Assembly (NCBI GenBank): GCA_907165275.2
Contig: OU015650.1
Coordinates: 14,042,001-14,106,000 of the forward strand
DNA: 64,000 bases
Source of the DNA: Zygaena filipendulae
Taxonomy: Eukaryota > Arthropoda > Insecta > Lepidoptera > Zygaenidae
Direction of reading: 5' to 3'
A program made the position numbers and the translations under genes. Each line of letters opens with the position of its first letter. Position 1 is the stretch's first letter. The notes under the pieces were generated by a model that saw only the letters and a program-made list of their open reading frames with translations, was not told the origin of the DNA and searched no databases. Positions 23,801 through 36,215 of the stretch are shown piece by piece.

Positions 23801-25033
23801 CTTTGTTCGTAACGTGAGTTTTTAAACAAAACTGAAATTTTTTTCATAAAATTGTTAGTTTTTCAAATGACAAGACCGCAGGCAAGAACAGGCCATTCTC
23901 ATAACTGTTCTCACATCATCCCAAATAAGTGAATTCGATGCACTTCCACATTCCATGGCCATGCACGTAGTATGAAACAATATGCGGTATCCATTTTAGC
24001 CAAAATAACAACCATAGCAGGTATCAGGAAGTGTGGGGACGTAAAAATATTCACAGTGGTCAGTATCAGGGAATACACACATCTTGTCAAAAAAGAATTA
24101 TTTATTAGACAAATTCAAAAATATCTATGAGTGCATTCAAAATGTACTTTTAATTGACATTATAATGTTAAAATTTTATACATATAACCATACGTGTATC
24201 CTATATCGAAGGATTTTAAATTTATTTAATCTTGGACTCATAAATTAGGTCATTTATTTTATTTTAAATTTTATATCATATTAAAAGTATATTTACTATA
24301 AATATTTTTGTCAACCATTAGTACATATTGTTAGTTGCATTGAGGCTTACACGGCAGTCTTTGTACGCAAATATCTATGGAAAAATATATCGATATCTAA
24401 GAATATAATGCATAAATAAAATCATAAAACTCTGAATAATAATTGCGACTAGTTATTTCCATGATTGATATCCTGTTTCTCTTTTGATACAACATATGAG
24501 AGTACCTCGGTACTTACCGTTATTTAAAAATTTTTACTCGCAATAGAAGATATTTTTCTAATTAAATAGTATTTTAAAAAGATAAATTGACTAGCTAATG
24601 ATTTGACTAAATACAATATGGTGTCGTATGACGGGATGCAGGAAAGGGACTAATGTCTAGACTACACGACATGGTCAGAAGTCAGCTGAGATAGTGTCAG
24701 GGAAGCGTCAGAGAATCAGGGCGCTTCCTCTGACCAGATGTTTTCGTTAAGAAACTCTAACAACTGCCGTATATTCCACAAAGCATTAAGTTTTTCCATT
24801 ATTCAAAGACGAAGAATAAAAGAAGATAATTTAAATGAAGAACAAGACAGAAGAACCACAAAAAAAAACAAATCATACATACATAAATGTAGATATACGA
24901 AGTCACATTGATTTTTTTTTGAGAAATGAGAAATAAAAAGTAAAGAGTAAAAACAAAAAAAAAAATCAAATATATTTATAGAGAATTTTTATCGAGTTCA
25001 AATTTAGCGTTCGGTTTATTTATTCACACTTAC
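20855..25033 (-). other. nAChRalpha6: alpha6 intron 3, distal part
   Basis: About 4.2 kb of AT-rich intron. I see a few decayed Helitron-like traces (for example 22.2-22.3 kb) but no delimitable element, gene or RNA. Confidence 0.6.
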
Positions 25034-25078
25034 CAATGACAGCCACATATTGGTTATAAGGAGTTGATTCTTCTCGTC
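25034..25078 (-). CDS. nAChRalpha6: nAChR alpha6 exon 3 cassette II
   Basis: A 45-bp exon encoding DEKNQLLITNMWLSL, with acceptor CCAATAG (AG 25080-25079) and donor GTAAGT starting at 25033. It starts and ends in phase 0. Together with the 45-bp cassette at 25537-25581 it forms a pair of alternatives for exon 3, known in Drosophila and other insect alpha6 genes as 3a/3b. The residues lie in the N-terminal beta-sheet near the complementary face of the ligand site. Confidence 0.93.
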
Positions 25079-25145
25079 CTATTGGGTTAGACGATGTCAA
25101 CAAAAACAGAAAGGTCGCAGTCAGTTACAATGATCTATGGCACGA

Positions 25146-25345
25146 TCGGGCTCGCGGACACAGCGCGGGGCGGCGGGGGGTCGGGGCGGGCGACGCGCGA
25201 CTAGACTTCCCTCATGCGATTAACAAATACTCATGTCCCCTGACACCCTACACACAATCTAATATATAAATAACATGTGTTTACAACATATTAACATCGA
25301 GTCCCATGCCGCGACGCCATCTTGCCGCGCCCACCTCCCGCATCC
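25146..25345. other. GC-rich patch between exon-3 cassettes
   Basis: Strongly G+C-rich blocks (for example about 25146-25202 and 25304-25345) in otherwise AT-rich DNA. They lie in the 458-bp intron separating the two exon-3 cassettes, with the nearer block about 70 bp upstream of the exon 3-II acceptor in the transcript. Structure-forming potential is high. Function is inferred only. Confidence 0.5.
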
Positions 25346-25536
25346 GTCAACACCATACCGTGTTGCCACTGCTGAAAATATACTGTGCATATTCTCTTTA
25401 GTGCTGTATACGTGAAGAATTGAAAAAAAATACACAATATTGAAATGGCCAGTGTTTTTTTTTTTTAATGAAATAATGCGTGACAGCGGGAGGCGGTGTA
25501 GGCGCGTGGCGTCCAGCTCGGCCTAGCCATACTCAC

Positions 25537-25581
25537 CAGATTCAACCAAACGTTTGTGGTGAGGATTTGGTTTTTCTCGTC
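25537..25581 (-). CDS. nAChRalpha6: nAChR alpha6 exon 3 cassette I
   Basis: A 45-bp exon encoding DEKNQILTTNVWLNL. The AG is at 25583-25582 and the donor GTGAGT starts at 25536. It differs from cassette II at five positions (L/I, I/T, M/V, S/N and L/L-to-T context within LLITN versus ILTTN). Phase 0 on both sides, so either cassette joins exon 2 to exon 4; both together would duplicate 15 residues. Confidence 0.93.
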
Positions 25582-26191
25582 CTTATTTTGTTTAAATCAA
25601 CGCACGGCCGACGCAAGAAAGGAACGGACAAAAACATTATAAATAACACAAGCGGACATCACTCCTGCGAACTGGACGGGATAAAGCGTCTCTTATCATT
25701 ATTATAGAGAATGGAAGAGAAATTGTATCTGTGGTTAATTCGGCTTAATTTACAGGGCACGTCGTCTAAACCACAAAGTCTTTTTAATCGCTCTCTGTTC
25801 CTCCATAGAGGAGGCGGTAATCCGTTTTATATCGAAACCTCGTTACGTAGAGATGAGCGATGAAGCAAATAGGTAGATATTCGAGAGAATAACAGCGTTT
25901 CGGCACGGAGCTCGGAGGCTCGTCGTTGGCGTGTAACGACACTTCTACTTCATGAAATGCACGAAATCCTCGTTGATTAAATTTTGTATCTTTGCAATGT
26001 CGGTTAATTAGTTTTTAAATCTTTTTATTGTTTTATGCTTACATATTTTTATTGTTTTGGGGTAAATAATCATTAAGATAATTTTATAGTTCTGTAATAT
26101 AATATAAAATAGGTTTAATTGAAGAGTTTTTAGTATTTTTGTAAAAAAAATTTGATATCCAGTTCAAATGTTGTAAAATTAGATCAAAAAC

Positions 26192-26400
26192 TATTCAAAG
26201 TCAAAGTCAAATCGTTTATTCAAATTTGGCCCATAATATGGCTCTTTTTGACGTCAATTATTTACCGCATTTCACATATTCTTTTATAGATTTCTTTTTA
26301 AATAAAATATCTTAGAAAACATTGTTCTTATAACGGGTGGTGCTAATTTTATTTGTTTATTCTATTCAATAAAACCCTCAAGTAATTTTTGATGTCTGTG
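26192..26400. repeat. Probable LINE 3'-end fragment
   Basis: The string AAAGTCAAATCGTTTATTCAAAT followed by a hairpin-prone segment resembles 3' ends of CR1/RTE-type LINEs widespread in Lepidoptera. Resemblance is by recall only and the borders are approximate. Confidence 0.4.
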
Positions 26401-26781
26401 TCGATTTAAATTCAATGACCTACTTCATAAGATCTACTCGTATTTTATTCTAATGTCTAAACTTACAAAAACTAGTAAGTTCCACAGTGAGTTTTGAATT
26501 TGAAACAAAGTTTCAACAAAATAAGCGATCGGATAATTCGGTACTAAATTAATTTAAACCTCTTTGCGAAACCTACTGAATAAAAAGTTGAAAAACTTTA
26601 TTTTTTATTGAAATTTTCCAATTGCTCATATTTAAATAAAATAATCAAATCCTACATCATAGTTTCTAAAAAAAACAAATCTGATTTTATCTAAAAGTAG
26701 AAGTAAGTAGTTGTTACTTCCGGCAAAAGTGGTCCAAGCGGTATTTAAAGTTGCTTTTTGTTGCAAAACCGATTAATAAAT

Positions 26782-27389
26782 GGACATAGATAAGCAATAG
26801 TGTGTTAACCCACACTGAATAGAATAGAATAGAATAGAATCATTTATTTCACATTATCAATTTCATAGTTATATTACTAATAAAAATGTCAGAGGATAAT
26901 ATGATCGTCAATAATAAAATAATAATAATAAAAGTATCATAATAAGAATGTCAATGATTATAAAAATAATAAAAATGTCATTTAAATAAAAAAATGAACA
27001 TGTCAAAAATGTAAAAATAAAGATTATAAATCGATCAATCGATTGTGTACAAATATTCATTTAAACAATAAAATTCGCTATCCAACAAAAGATTCTTCAG
27101 CTGGCGGTAGAAAGTTTCGTCAGATGTCTTTTTTAAACTAGCGGGTAGTTTCTCATAAAGAATTGGCCCAATCACACGCGGGTTTCTAGTGGCCAGTTTA
27201 GTCCGGTGGGGGACACCGCCATATAGCGCCATTTTGTGTCAAAAATTTTTATGTTCAACATTTAGTTACATATTTAAACAACGTAATAAAGTAAACATAT
27301 AATTCAAAAACGTTCCCTAACTCTCAATAACTCGTTCTGAATCAATAACTTAATTTTGTGGGTTAACATGTTATTGTTTATCTGCGTCC
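26782..27389 (+). mobile_element. MITE-A copy 2, interrupted by a LINE fragment
   Basis: Ends match MITE-A (GGACATAGATAAGCAATAG; CTGCGTCC) and are flanked by AAAT at 26778-26781 and 27390-27393. About 35 bp of the standard interior are replaced by an insert at about 26816-27225. Confidence 0.85.
26816..27232 (-). mobile_element. LINE 3' fragment inside MITE-A
   Basis: On the minus strand it encodes a reverse-transcriptase-polyprotein tail (VIGPILYEKLPASLKK, FYRQLKNLLLDSEFYCLNEYL), then untranslated sequence, and finishes with a tandem ATTCT tract (26817-26841 on the plus strand as AATAG units). Tails of short tandem repeats instead of poly(A) are known for CR1/L2-type LINEs. Confidence 0.65.
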
Positions 27390-28365
27390 AAATAACAATG
27401 TAACATAGTTGGTCAACGTAGACTTGCGCGATCCAAAATTATTCGAACCTTGTCCTATACAACTCTTTCAAATCCACGTATATTTACGAGTGATATACAC
27501 AGCAATTTGGCTCCGCCCGCGTCGTTTAAAATCGTATTCAAACTATAAAGTAAAGCACCCATAAACGCAGCGAGAGTAAGCAATTAGCTAAATGGATTAT
27601 ACTTAATCTTCTTTCCCACTCTAGTAGAAGTTGGCACACTTGTAACAATCAACATCGTATAGTTTCAACTCATAAACACGCCACTTTCAACCCTAACTCT
27701 TTAAAATAAAGACTACGTTACCGTAAATTAAGTGTTATGTGAGTGCCACTGCATCAAAATGTTCTGAAAGTGATAAATCATAGCTTATCCTATTAGGTTT
27801 CTCGGAGAAAAAGTTATATCGTGTTTATGCAGAGTAATAACTCTTATAACTTTCCAAATGCTAATGTAGATGTTGTGGTCAACATACAAGTACTTACCTA
27901 CTAAAACTAAGATTTGCGAAAATGTTAAGTTGATTCTGTTTTTTTTTTTTGTTAATACAAAGTTTTTCCAAAGTTTAATTGGATGTTTTAATTTTACTCA
28001 AGTCTTATTAATCTTGAAATTTGAGCAATGCATATTTACCTAGATTTGAATATAAATTTTGCTAATAAAAGATTAAATTACTGGCGAAAGTATAGCTCTG
28101 TTTTTTTTTTCGACAAAAACAGAAGTGTTATCATAAATTTTACTTGTGTATTTGTATTTTTATATACCTGTACAGGACTCCCAAACGGCTGAATCGTTTT
28201 TGATTTAGTTGTTTTGTTTGATCGAGAGTGTTCTCAGCTATTGTAGTTGATGAATGGATGTGAGAATCTTCCACTGGTCTGATCAAGTCACAATTCATAC
28301 GTAATATTTGGTTACTTTAATCATACTAGAAGAACAATATGCAGTTTTTAGCTATTTATTAATAA

Positions 28366-28551
28366 CTGACTGTCCCACGCGGTTTCACCCGCGATAATTT
28401 CAGAGTTCCTGCGGGAATTCCGGATTACAATATAGCCTATGTAACTCAGGTATAACGTAGCTTTCTAATGGTGAAAGAATTTTTGAAATCGGTCAAGTAG
28501 TTTTTGGGTTAAATCGTAAGAAACATAAAATTAAATCTTTCCTCTTCATAA
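28366..28551 (-). mobile_element. Helitron-like copy
   Basis: Reverse copy with CGCGGTTTCACCCGCG hairpin at the left; abuts the next copy head to head. Confidence 0.6.
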
Positions 28552-28766
28552 TCCCTACTAATATTATAAATGCGAAAGTAACTCTGTCGTCTATATGTCG
28601 GTCTGTCTGTCTGTTACGCTTTCACGCCTTAACGGCTCAACCGATCATTATGAAATTTTGCACATAGATTATCAGGGGTACAGGGAAAGACATAGGGTAG
28701 TTTTTGTACCGGAATTCCAGCGGGAACTTTGAAATTAGCACGGGTAAAACCGCAAACAACAGCTAG
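28552..28766 (+). mobile_element. Helitron-like copy
   Basis: Starts TCCCTACTAATATTATAAAT, ends in CAACAGCTAG/T. Joined at its 5' end to the inverted copy on its left. Confidence 0.65.
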
Positions 28767-29175
28767 TATTAGTATAGATAAACTCATTTTCTTATAACAA
28801 TTACTATCAACAGTTATCTATACAACGTGTTAATTAATTAACTGAAAACCTGATGCACCCCATTTAAAAAAATAAACAATAATATAATTAAAATATATTT
28901 TATGTCAAAAAAATTTATACTTTAAAAGTTATTCAACATTAGTTTGGAGGTGACCTGTCTACGAAATTCCAAGCGCTACGCCCGCGCCTACCGGTTCTAA
29001 TTTCTTTGCTGCGGGCGGCGTACGCGCCAATTATTGTATTATAAATAATTTAGACATGGGCTACTAAAAATGAAAAAATATAACCTACATTAAAACATAG
29101 TGCGATCGATTCGCTAGTCGATTCTGAGCAAACTACTTTCTAGTTTTCAGTTAATTCGTTAACACGTTGTATATA

Positions 29176-29403
29176 TAAAATCCTTTTTCCTGAATGACTG
29201 ATGGATCAACGTACAGCCTAAACCGCTGATCGTAGAGACCTGAAACTTGGAGGGTGTGTTCTTTGTATGACGTAGGTATCCGATAAGAAATGATTTTTGA
29301 AAATTCCACCCCTAAAGAGATGAAAAGAGGTTGAAAAGTTTGTATGGAACAATTCCGCGGGAACTTCCAAATTATCGCGGGTGAAACCGCGCGGGACAGC
29401 TAG
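29176..29403 (+). mobile_element. Helitron-like copy (divergent 5' half)
   Basis: The 3' end GGGTGAAACCGCGCGGGACAG then CTAG/T fits the family. The 5' half differs (GATGGATCAACGTACAGCC), so it is a separate subfamily. Confidence 0.55.
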
Positions 29404-29643
29404 TCAAATACATAATACTCTATCAACCTCTATGGGCCGGCGTCAAGACGAATGACCTCGCATTGAGTCGGCCGTCCCTTTATCCAACACCCGGGCAAAT
29501 GACCCAGGAAATACGGTTCGTTAAGCGAAATTATAATAATTGCTGTCATTCACAACGCACACGGTACGTTTCTTTCGCTGGTTCATTATTGGCCCTTTAT
29601 CCACACATTATTGTGGATTGGCCAATAATGTATTGGACAAAAT

Positions 29644-29879
29644 GGACGCAGATAAGCAATAACACGTTAACCCACAAAATTAAGTTATTGATTCAGAACA
29701 ATTTATTGAGAGTTGGGGAACGTTTTTTAATTATGTGTTTACCTTATTACACTACTTAAATATGTAGCCAAATATTGAACATAAAAAATGTTGAAACAAT
29801 ATGGCGCTCCTACTTTTAAAAGACGATTTACTCAAAATTTCTCCAATGTGGATTAACACACTATTGCTTATCTATGTTC
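29644..29879 (-). mobile_element. MITE-A copy 3
   Basis: 236 bp, left end GGACGCAGATAAGCAATAAC, right end TATTGCTTATCTATGTTC, duplication AAAT at 29640-29643 and 29880-29883. Confidence 0.85.
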
Positions 29880-29969
29880 AAATATAGGCACGTAGAATGC
29901 GTAATAGTTCCAACTATTACTGTTATATTGTTCGAATTTCTGTTTTCACATAACGTGCTCTATATAAAT

Positions 29970-30230
29970 ACGCATGAAAATCAAAATTGGTCCACCAGTT
30001 GGATAGTAAAATCATAATACACACCTTTATTTCGCTAGATTAAATTATTAAAAAAATAAAAAAATAAAACGCGTTAAAGTTGAGTGGAGAGTGGGGGCTC
30101 GTGACATCATAACTACGTATAAATTGTGCCTAGGCGTGACATCTCGCAAAATTTTGACTCGACTTTGACTACGTAAAAAAAGGAAAAACACGTCTCCAAT
30201 ATTGTTAATTAATCCACACGATGGATTACA
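29970..30230. mobile_element. MITE-C copy, decayed
   Basis: Shares ATCAAAATT...GGTCC, GCGTTAAAGTTGAG, GGGGGCTCGTGACATCA and TTTGACTACGTAAAAAAAGG with other MITE-C copies. Borders approximate; the CRE-like palindrome is mutated. Confidence 0.5.
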
Positions 30231-30740
30231 TCTGAAACGTAGTCATCTTAACCATTAGTTAATTCCGTAGCTCGTATGAAAAGTTAGTGATTAACACTAC
30301 TATAATTGTTTATATTTAGTTTTGATGTTTAATTTTCGTTTCGATTAATACACTTGAGAAACTGTCAATTCTTAATCTTCTTATTTATTCTTTCTGATTT
30401 AATACGAGCCAATAGTCATGCACCGTTAAGAATTAATATTAACCTTTTCTGCACGTAGGTATAACAGAATGTATTTTATTAAATAAATTACTTAAGTTCT
30501 GACGACCTGACGCAATTTCAGATGAACGTAAATTACGTGACCTCGCACGGAGTATACGTAAGTAACGCTCGTCTGTCGTCAGTCTTACAAGTCGGCACAT
30601 ATTGTTTTCTAACTCACAATGAGCCGTGAGAATATTCAACTAATTGGACGCTAATTGAAATTGTAAATTAATACAATTTCAATACAGAATATATATCTAC
30701 TATAATTACGCAAATAAACTTCGTGAACACATCGTAATAA

Positions 30741-30880
30741 CTACGCTAATAATGAGCTACCGTCTACGAGCTACGCGGCGTAGAGCATCGCGTAGTCACT
30801 ACCATTCTTCCATTACTATTATTTCATCTACTACGAAGTACAGTCTGTGAACTACGCGGCGTAGCGCTGTGCGTAGTCGA
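30741..30880. repeat. CTACG/CGTAG palindrome cluster
   Basis: Repeated CTACGNGGCGTAG and GCGTAGTC words in both orientations (for example ACTACGCGGCGTAGCG near 30850). Similar clusters occur at 16890-16970, 34381-34462 and near 63238. Confidence 0.5.
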
Positions 30881-31034
30881 ATACAAAGGCAGAGCCTGCT
30901 GTCTTCGTCTGTTTTAAGCCTCATCCAAATTCATTGGTCGTGGACACTACAAATCCGGAAAAATAAAAATTTTATCTGTAGTTCTTACATAGTTAACAAT
31001 AAAACGCCAAACCCGTAACATTACGAAAATATTT

Positions 31035-31269
31035 GGACATAGATAAGCAATAGTGTGTTAACCCACACTGGAGAAATTTTGAGTAAATCGTGTTTTAAAA
31101 GTATAGCGCCATTTTGTGTCAACATTTTTTATGTTCAATATTTAGTTACATATTTAAGCAATGTAATAAGGTAAACAGATAATTAAAAAACGTTCCCTGA
31201 CTCTCAATAAATCGTTCTGAATCAATAACTTGATTTTGTGGGTTAACATGTTATTGCTTATCTGCGTCT
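31035..31269 (+). mobile_element. MITE-A copy 4
   Basis: 235 bp, GGACATAGATAAGCAATAG at the left, CTTATCTGCGTCT at the right, duplication ATTT at 31031-31034 and 31270-31273. Confidence 0.85.
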
Positions 31270-32543
31270 ATTTAATATTTTACTCCCGGTCTAATTTTCT
31301 AATCACTTCCATTATACCTATGTTTGGTTAAATAAATAAATTAATTAATAGTACGCAGTCTCTATTATAGTCTATATTATAATCTTCTGATGTCATCTAC
31401 GTTATAGTAGTTTATTTTATCCCACGTACTAAGAAATTCTTTGTAGGTATACTTTCGTTACTTTTTACCTTCCAGTATTAAATAGTGTCAATAAAAGACG
31501 GAGTTGTCCATATCAGTAAATCGTTTCAGTATAGTTATAGAGATTACCTCCTACACTTTTTCTTCCACTTCCTAGTCGGTTTTTCTCATGTATAATATGG
31601 TATAGAGTATATAATAGCATTTACAAATAAAGATGTGAATGTATTCCAAATAAAACAAGTTGAGTCTCAATTCAGGAAAATCTCGAATATTTCAATATCA
31701 CCGCAAAACTTTTCGTGTCCACATTTCTCGTGGAGACGCCTGTCTATAGTTATTTGATACTTGGGAAGGTTTTGCGGACGATTGAATTGAGAGATATGAT
31801 GTTTTGCTCGAGCACGCCCGGCGCCGCGCCGCCCGGGGCACTCCTTGCACTCTTCGTTGCTCCTGGCGACAACCTCGCCTCATTTCTCCTACATTTTTCA
31901 ATCCTACTCTTGTTCCATTTTCCAACCGACTCTTGTTCCGTTTTCCCCACCTAACTTTTATTCCTTTTCTATCACCACTTTTGTCCCCTTCGATGTCGAC
32001 GTTTGCGGAACACGTTAACTGGATTTCCAGATAGACGACTCAATTTTGCGACAACACCAGCGTCTCGAATTTACGAAGCCAGGTGAGATTAACTGTGTAA
32101 GCGGGACGTCATTATACATTCGTGTATGTCCATCTTCTTCTATCATTGTTGTTATTTTTTGTTATTTTTTGCCAAACTGCAAACTTGTTTTAAAGGTGCA
32201 GTTTTCTGTTTGAAATTTAACGGGATCAAAATTGAACGTGAAGCTTTTGTGGAAACCAAATAGGTCCACTAAACAAATATGTGTTTTAGAAATAACAATT
32301 TTGGTACAACCTCATCGGTATTTCGTAACCGCTTAATGTTTGTGGAGAAAACTTTTTTTACACAATAACATTATTATTGCAAGCTTTTGGGTATTTAGTA
32401 TACATTTAAACATAAAATGATACAGTTAACTTCTTTACTGAATTATTACGTTTAAGAATTACGTTTAAGATTACCGTGGCACCTATAGTAAAATCACTTG
32501 GGAAAACATTTTTGCTAAAAAATGTTTTTTTTTTTATTAAAAT

Positions 32544-32874
32544 GGGCACAAAAATCAAAATTCTATTCAGTCCGTCAGTTAAAAAAATGATAGACACGTA
32601 CTTTTTGCTTTTTTGAAATATTAAAAAAATACTTAGATAAAACGCATTAAAGTTTAGGAGTGCAAGGTCGCGACGTCATAACTAAGTATAAATAAATGTG
32701 AAAAAAACTAAGTGTAAATAAATAAAGCGTACCTAGGTATGACGTCACACGCAATTTCACCTGCGAACAGTGTATCGCCGTTATTATTTGATTACCTAAA
32801 AAAAGGAAAAATACGTATCCGATATTTTTTATTAATCTACCAGGTGGACTTAAATTTAAATTTACTCATCATGC
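32544..32874. mobile_element. MITE-C copy
   Basis: Begins GGGCACAAAAATCAAAATTC with AGTCCGTCAG. It contains CGCATTAAAGTTTAGG, mutated GACGTCA words and TTACCTAAAAAAAGG; the right end is decayed. Confidence 0.55.
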
Positions 32875-33535
32875 TAATTCTTTTAATTTTAAGTTCATGA
32901 CTTTCTAGTGTAGTAAAATGTAGTTTTTTTACGCAATTCACATTTTATTAAGTTAGTTTACTATATTTATTTATTTATTTTATATAATACCAGATCTACA
33001 TAATATATTGACTGCCTTCACCTGTGGCAGACGAACGCAAATTATTCAGTGTGCGCCTTCCACCCACTCATCAAAGAGTAACTAAAGTCGGCAGTGGCTC
33101 TCTCCAAGGCTCCTCTATTTTAAACAAATGCCTAGGTACCTACATACGTGTGCGCATAAATTAAAAGTTGTTACCTTCAACAAACCGGTGCGTAAGTCAG
33201 AATGGTGTAATTACCTAACTGCCGCTTCAGTGAGCACTCCGCTAATTATTCATAGCTCTCTCAACATTTATGTTACTCCACTGTACAATCTAAACTAGTT
33301 TTGCAACTTTCTTCAACGACTATAAAATATCTGTGAAACTATGGAAATGTTTACCTAAAATTATTAAGATATACGAAAAATTTTATGTTAGAGTAAAAAT
33401 AATGTAGTATTGCACAATATAGGTGTTATGCATTTTTAACTTTATTTGTTATGTTTTTGTAAGTATATTATTAATTTATGTTTTATACAGCGTGTTTGAC
33501 GCTAGGATGTATTTTTTAATTACATAATAGGTTTT

Positions 33536-33768
33536 TTTAACCGACTTCAAAAAGGAGGAGGTTATCAATTCGGGTGTTCGTATATTTTTTTTTCTGTAGG
33601 TAGTTCGGGCATAACTCCGTCATATACTTATATGTATAGACGGATTTGAAAAATTCTTTTTTGTTCGAAAGGGGTTCATTCTGAAATGGTCCCATTTAAA
33701 TTTCATATAGATCTATCTGATGAATAGTTTCGGAGACAGGCAATGGAACTCTTTTAGTCGGTTTAATT
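33536..33768. mobile_element. Small element with AACCGACTTC / GTCGGTT ends
   Basis: AACCGACTTCAAAAAGGAGG at the left and TTTTAGTCGGTTTAA at the right form short inverted ends. This 5' sequence is a common lepidopteran interspersed repeat as I recall. No coding capacity. Confidence 0.5.
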
Positions 33769-34380
33769 TTTTTTTTGTTAACATTTTTCTTATTTAATCC
33801 CTCATCAAATCTGTTATTCTCAAGAACACGACTAAAATTATTTACTTCATCATTTTAGATTTCTCCTTCCATTCTTATAATTTAGAATTTTACACCTAAG
33901 TTACTATTATAGTACGTAATTAAGTATTTCACGTAATATATAGATTGCGTCATTTAACAGAAGATTGTAGAAATCATAAGCTTTTGTTGTAACAGTTGAA
34001 TGCTGCGATAGTCCTTTTAGACTTTTGGCAACGAGAAAAAGAAAACTTAAGTTATAAAAACCCTAATTCATTTTCGCGCATTCAGTAAGGAATTTCGCGA
34101 AGATAAATTTTCTGAAATTCCCTTTTTTTACCAGGCAAATGTCTTTCGTCGCAAATAAATCGTGTGTAATTCTAACACAGACTCCTTATTTTATATAAAT
34201 CGATAGCTAGCAGAAACATATACTTCCATCAATTGCAATATATTACACGGAGAGCTTTCATTACTTTTTCAGAGGGAAACCGATGGACTTATATTTTATA
34301 GATTCATGTACTTAATTTGTGGAGATGAATAAATGATATTATTATTATTATTATTATTATTATAGATGTCACTTATCGAA

Positions 34381-34462
34381 AGCTCTACGCCGTAGTGGCA
34401 CTACGGGTTACGGCGTATAGGTACTACGAGTTACGTCGTAGAGGCACTACAAGTTACGTCGT
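34381..34462. repeat. CTACG/CGTAG tandem cluster
   Basis: Three to four units of roughly 25 bp, each holding ACTACRRGTTACGKCGTA, preceded by an (ATT)n run at about 34338-34362. Confidence 0.6.
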
Positions 34463-34886
34463 AGAGTTATCGTTACTCTTACGATTGCTATGAGCTAAAA
34501 GTTCCACATTCGTTTCTGTATTATATATACTTATGTATAACAGTAATCATGACAATGGACCGGTTCCACTTAAGTAAGACACAATCATCATGGTTGTTTC
34601 TAGGTTGGATAACAAAGCTAATTTCATTCCATATTTTTCTGCTAACGTTCAATGGCATTTTTATCATAAATTAACACACTTGCACAGCTTTCAGAATCAA
34701 ATTAGTAATTGAGAGTAGATATCAAGATATAATAGATATCAATACATATGACAATGGACTTAAGCGTGGACATAATACTTTTTTTAACTTTAACTTGACC
34801 GGCTAACATCATCCCGTAGACCTGTAAAACCGTGGAAGTGTGAAACGTAAAGCTAGCGGCACACACGGGGCGGGGCGGGAACTCAC

Positions 34887-35026
34887 CACGTCAATGATCT
34901 GTTGCAGGGTGAGCCCGAACTTGACCTCGAGGGGCTCGCTCTCGTTCGCGACGGGCCGCTCCAGCGTGTTGTAGGACGCGAGCAGAGCGTTCAAGAGACG
35001 CTTCTCGTGTGGACCTTGCTCCGAAA
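34887..35026 (-). CDS. nAChRalpha6: nAChR alpha6 exon 2 (mature N-terminus)
   Basis: A 140-bp exon encoding SEQGPHEKRLLNALLASY, NTLERPVANESEPLEVKFG and LTLQQIIDV, the start of the mature subunit: N-terminal helix and first strand, with an NES glycosylation sequon. The acceptor AG is at 35028-35027 and the donor GTGAGT starts at 34886. It begins two bases into a codon, so exon 1 (signal peptide) must end on one base. Exon 1 was not found upstream, where 29 kb of repeats follow. Phase 0 at the end fits both exon-3 cassettes. Confidence 0.94.
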
Positions 35027-36211
35027 CTGGGGCACACGAAAAAAAAACAATGTTAGTGTTGATGGGTAACGAATCATCATGACACAGCGGATGCAAGCTC
35101 GCACGCCAGTGTTGAGTACAAATTGCATGACTTCGGCTCAAAAAGTCTTTCCGAGGCTCAATTGAGTGTTGTCATTATCTTATCTACTCGTAGATTCTTA
35201 TCTATTTTCCAAGTGACACTTAAGAAACCTACTTGAGTCTTGAGAACCATAATATGTGTAACTCGTTACATAAATGATTCGGAATATCCGTGAGTTTTTT
35301 GCTGTATAAGTTTTGATTCCTTCGTCAACAAAGCAATTTCTCCGTGAAAGCCGTTTAAGAATGTTCCTCTCGAGCCATAGGTGGGTCGACAGCGAGGGCA
35401 CATTGTTTTACGACTTTCGAAATTTTATTAAAAAGTTTTCTACGAAATTATTTGCGCAAGAGCCTGGATGAAGAGCTACTTATGTAATATAAATATTAAT
35501 TTAAAACGCTCAGTTTACGCGTTACTGAGACTTCAAATTTTTCTCAGGATGTGAGTATAGGTACATGAAAACAATTTAACATGTACAATGTATATATACT
35601 CAACGAAATATTAAAAACATTTAGGACTGCAGTTACAAATACCTACTCACTTTTTCATTGTAATAAGATAAGATATAATAATATAATATTAATACTTTTC
35701 AATGAGAACTGAACACTCAACTACTGGCGTACGAGAAATCTCTCATTTTTAACTTGATTACATTGGGGGTGATTGATCAAAACAAGCACATTTTAACAGG
35801 ATTAATAAATAGACGTTCTACATTAATGTCAAATGATTCTGGCCAGAGCAATAAAATGGATGTATTAGAACAAGACATCAGCCGGGTAATTTGTGAATTA
35901 ACAAGGCCACGAATTGTTATTTTCATCCCAGACAAAAGTATAATTCTTTGAATTGAATTTTTATTGATCATAACACAAGACAAAAGCAATTTAGGCATCA
36001 TTATTATTAATAATGCCTCAATGTTATTTTTTCAAACTACAGACTATTAAATCCAGAAACTTGTCTAAAAATAGAAGGATAACTTTCGTTACGACCGACC
36101 CCGTTGATTGGCTCGAATATTTTTCGGCCACAAATTTTCGCAGAAGGAAAATCTTTTTTTTTAACACTGTTATTTCCGAGTAAGTTGGAAAAAAATACAT
36201 TAAACCTACAT
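35027..36211. other. Sequence upstream of exon 2, no feature
   Basis: AT-rich DNA, presumably alpha6 intron 1. No gene, RNA or delimitable mobile element seen. Confidence 0.5.
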
Positions 36212-36215
36212 ATTT

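Larger units (their letters stand above)
25582..34886 (-). other. nAChRalpha6: alpha6 intron 2 (9.3 kb)
   Basis: Repeat-dense intron. Besides the listed elements, 31.7-32.0 kb has moderately GC-rich overlapping ORFs on both strands that I could not assign and consider chance. The remainder is AT-rich without recognisable content. Confidence 0.65.

Noticed and set aside
31698..32034. Overlapping ORFs on both strands near 31.8 kb
   Set aside because: Moderate GC content makes all frames open; no motif or splice context supports a gene.
34809..35141. Full 110-residue minus-strand ORF as a gene
   Set aside because: Only the central part, 35026-34887, is coding (alpha6 exon 2). The rest is intron on both sides.
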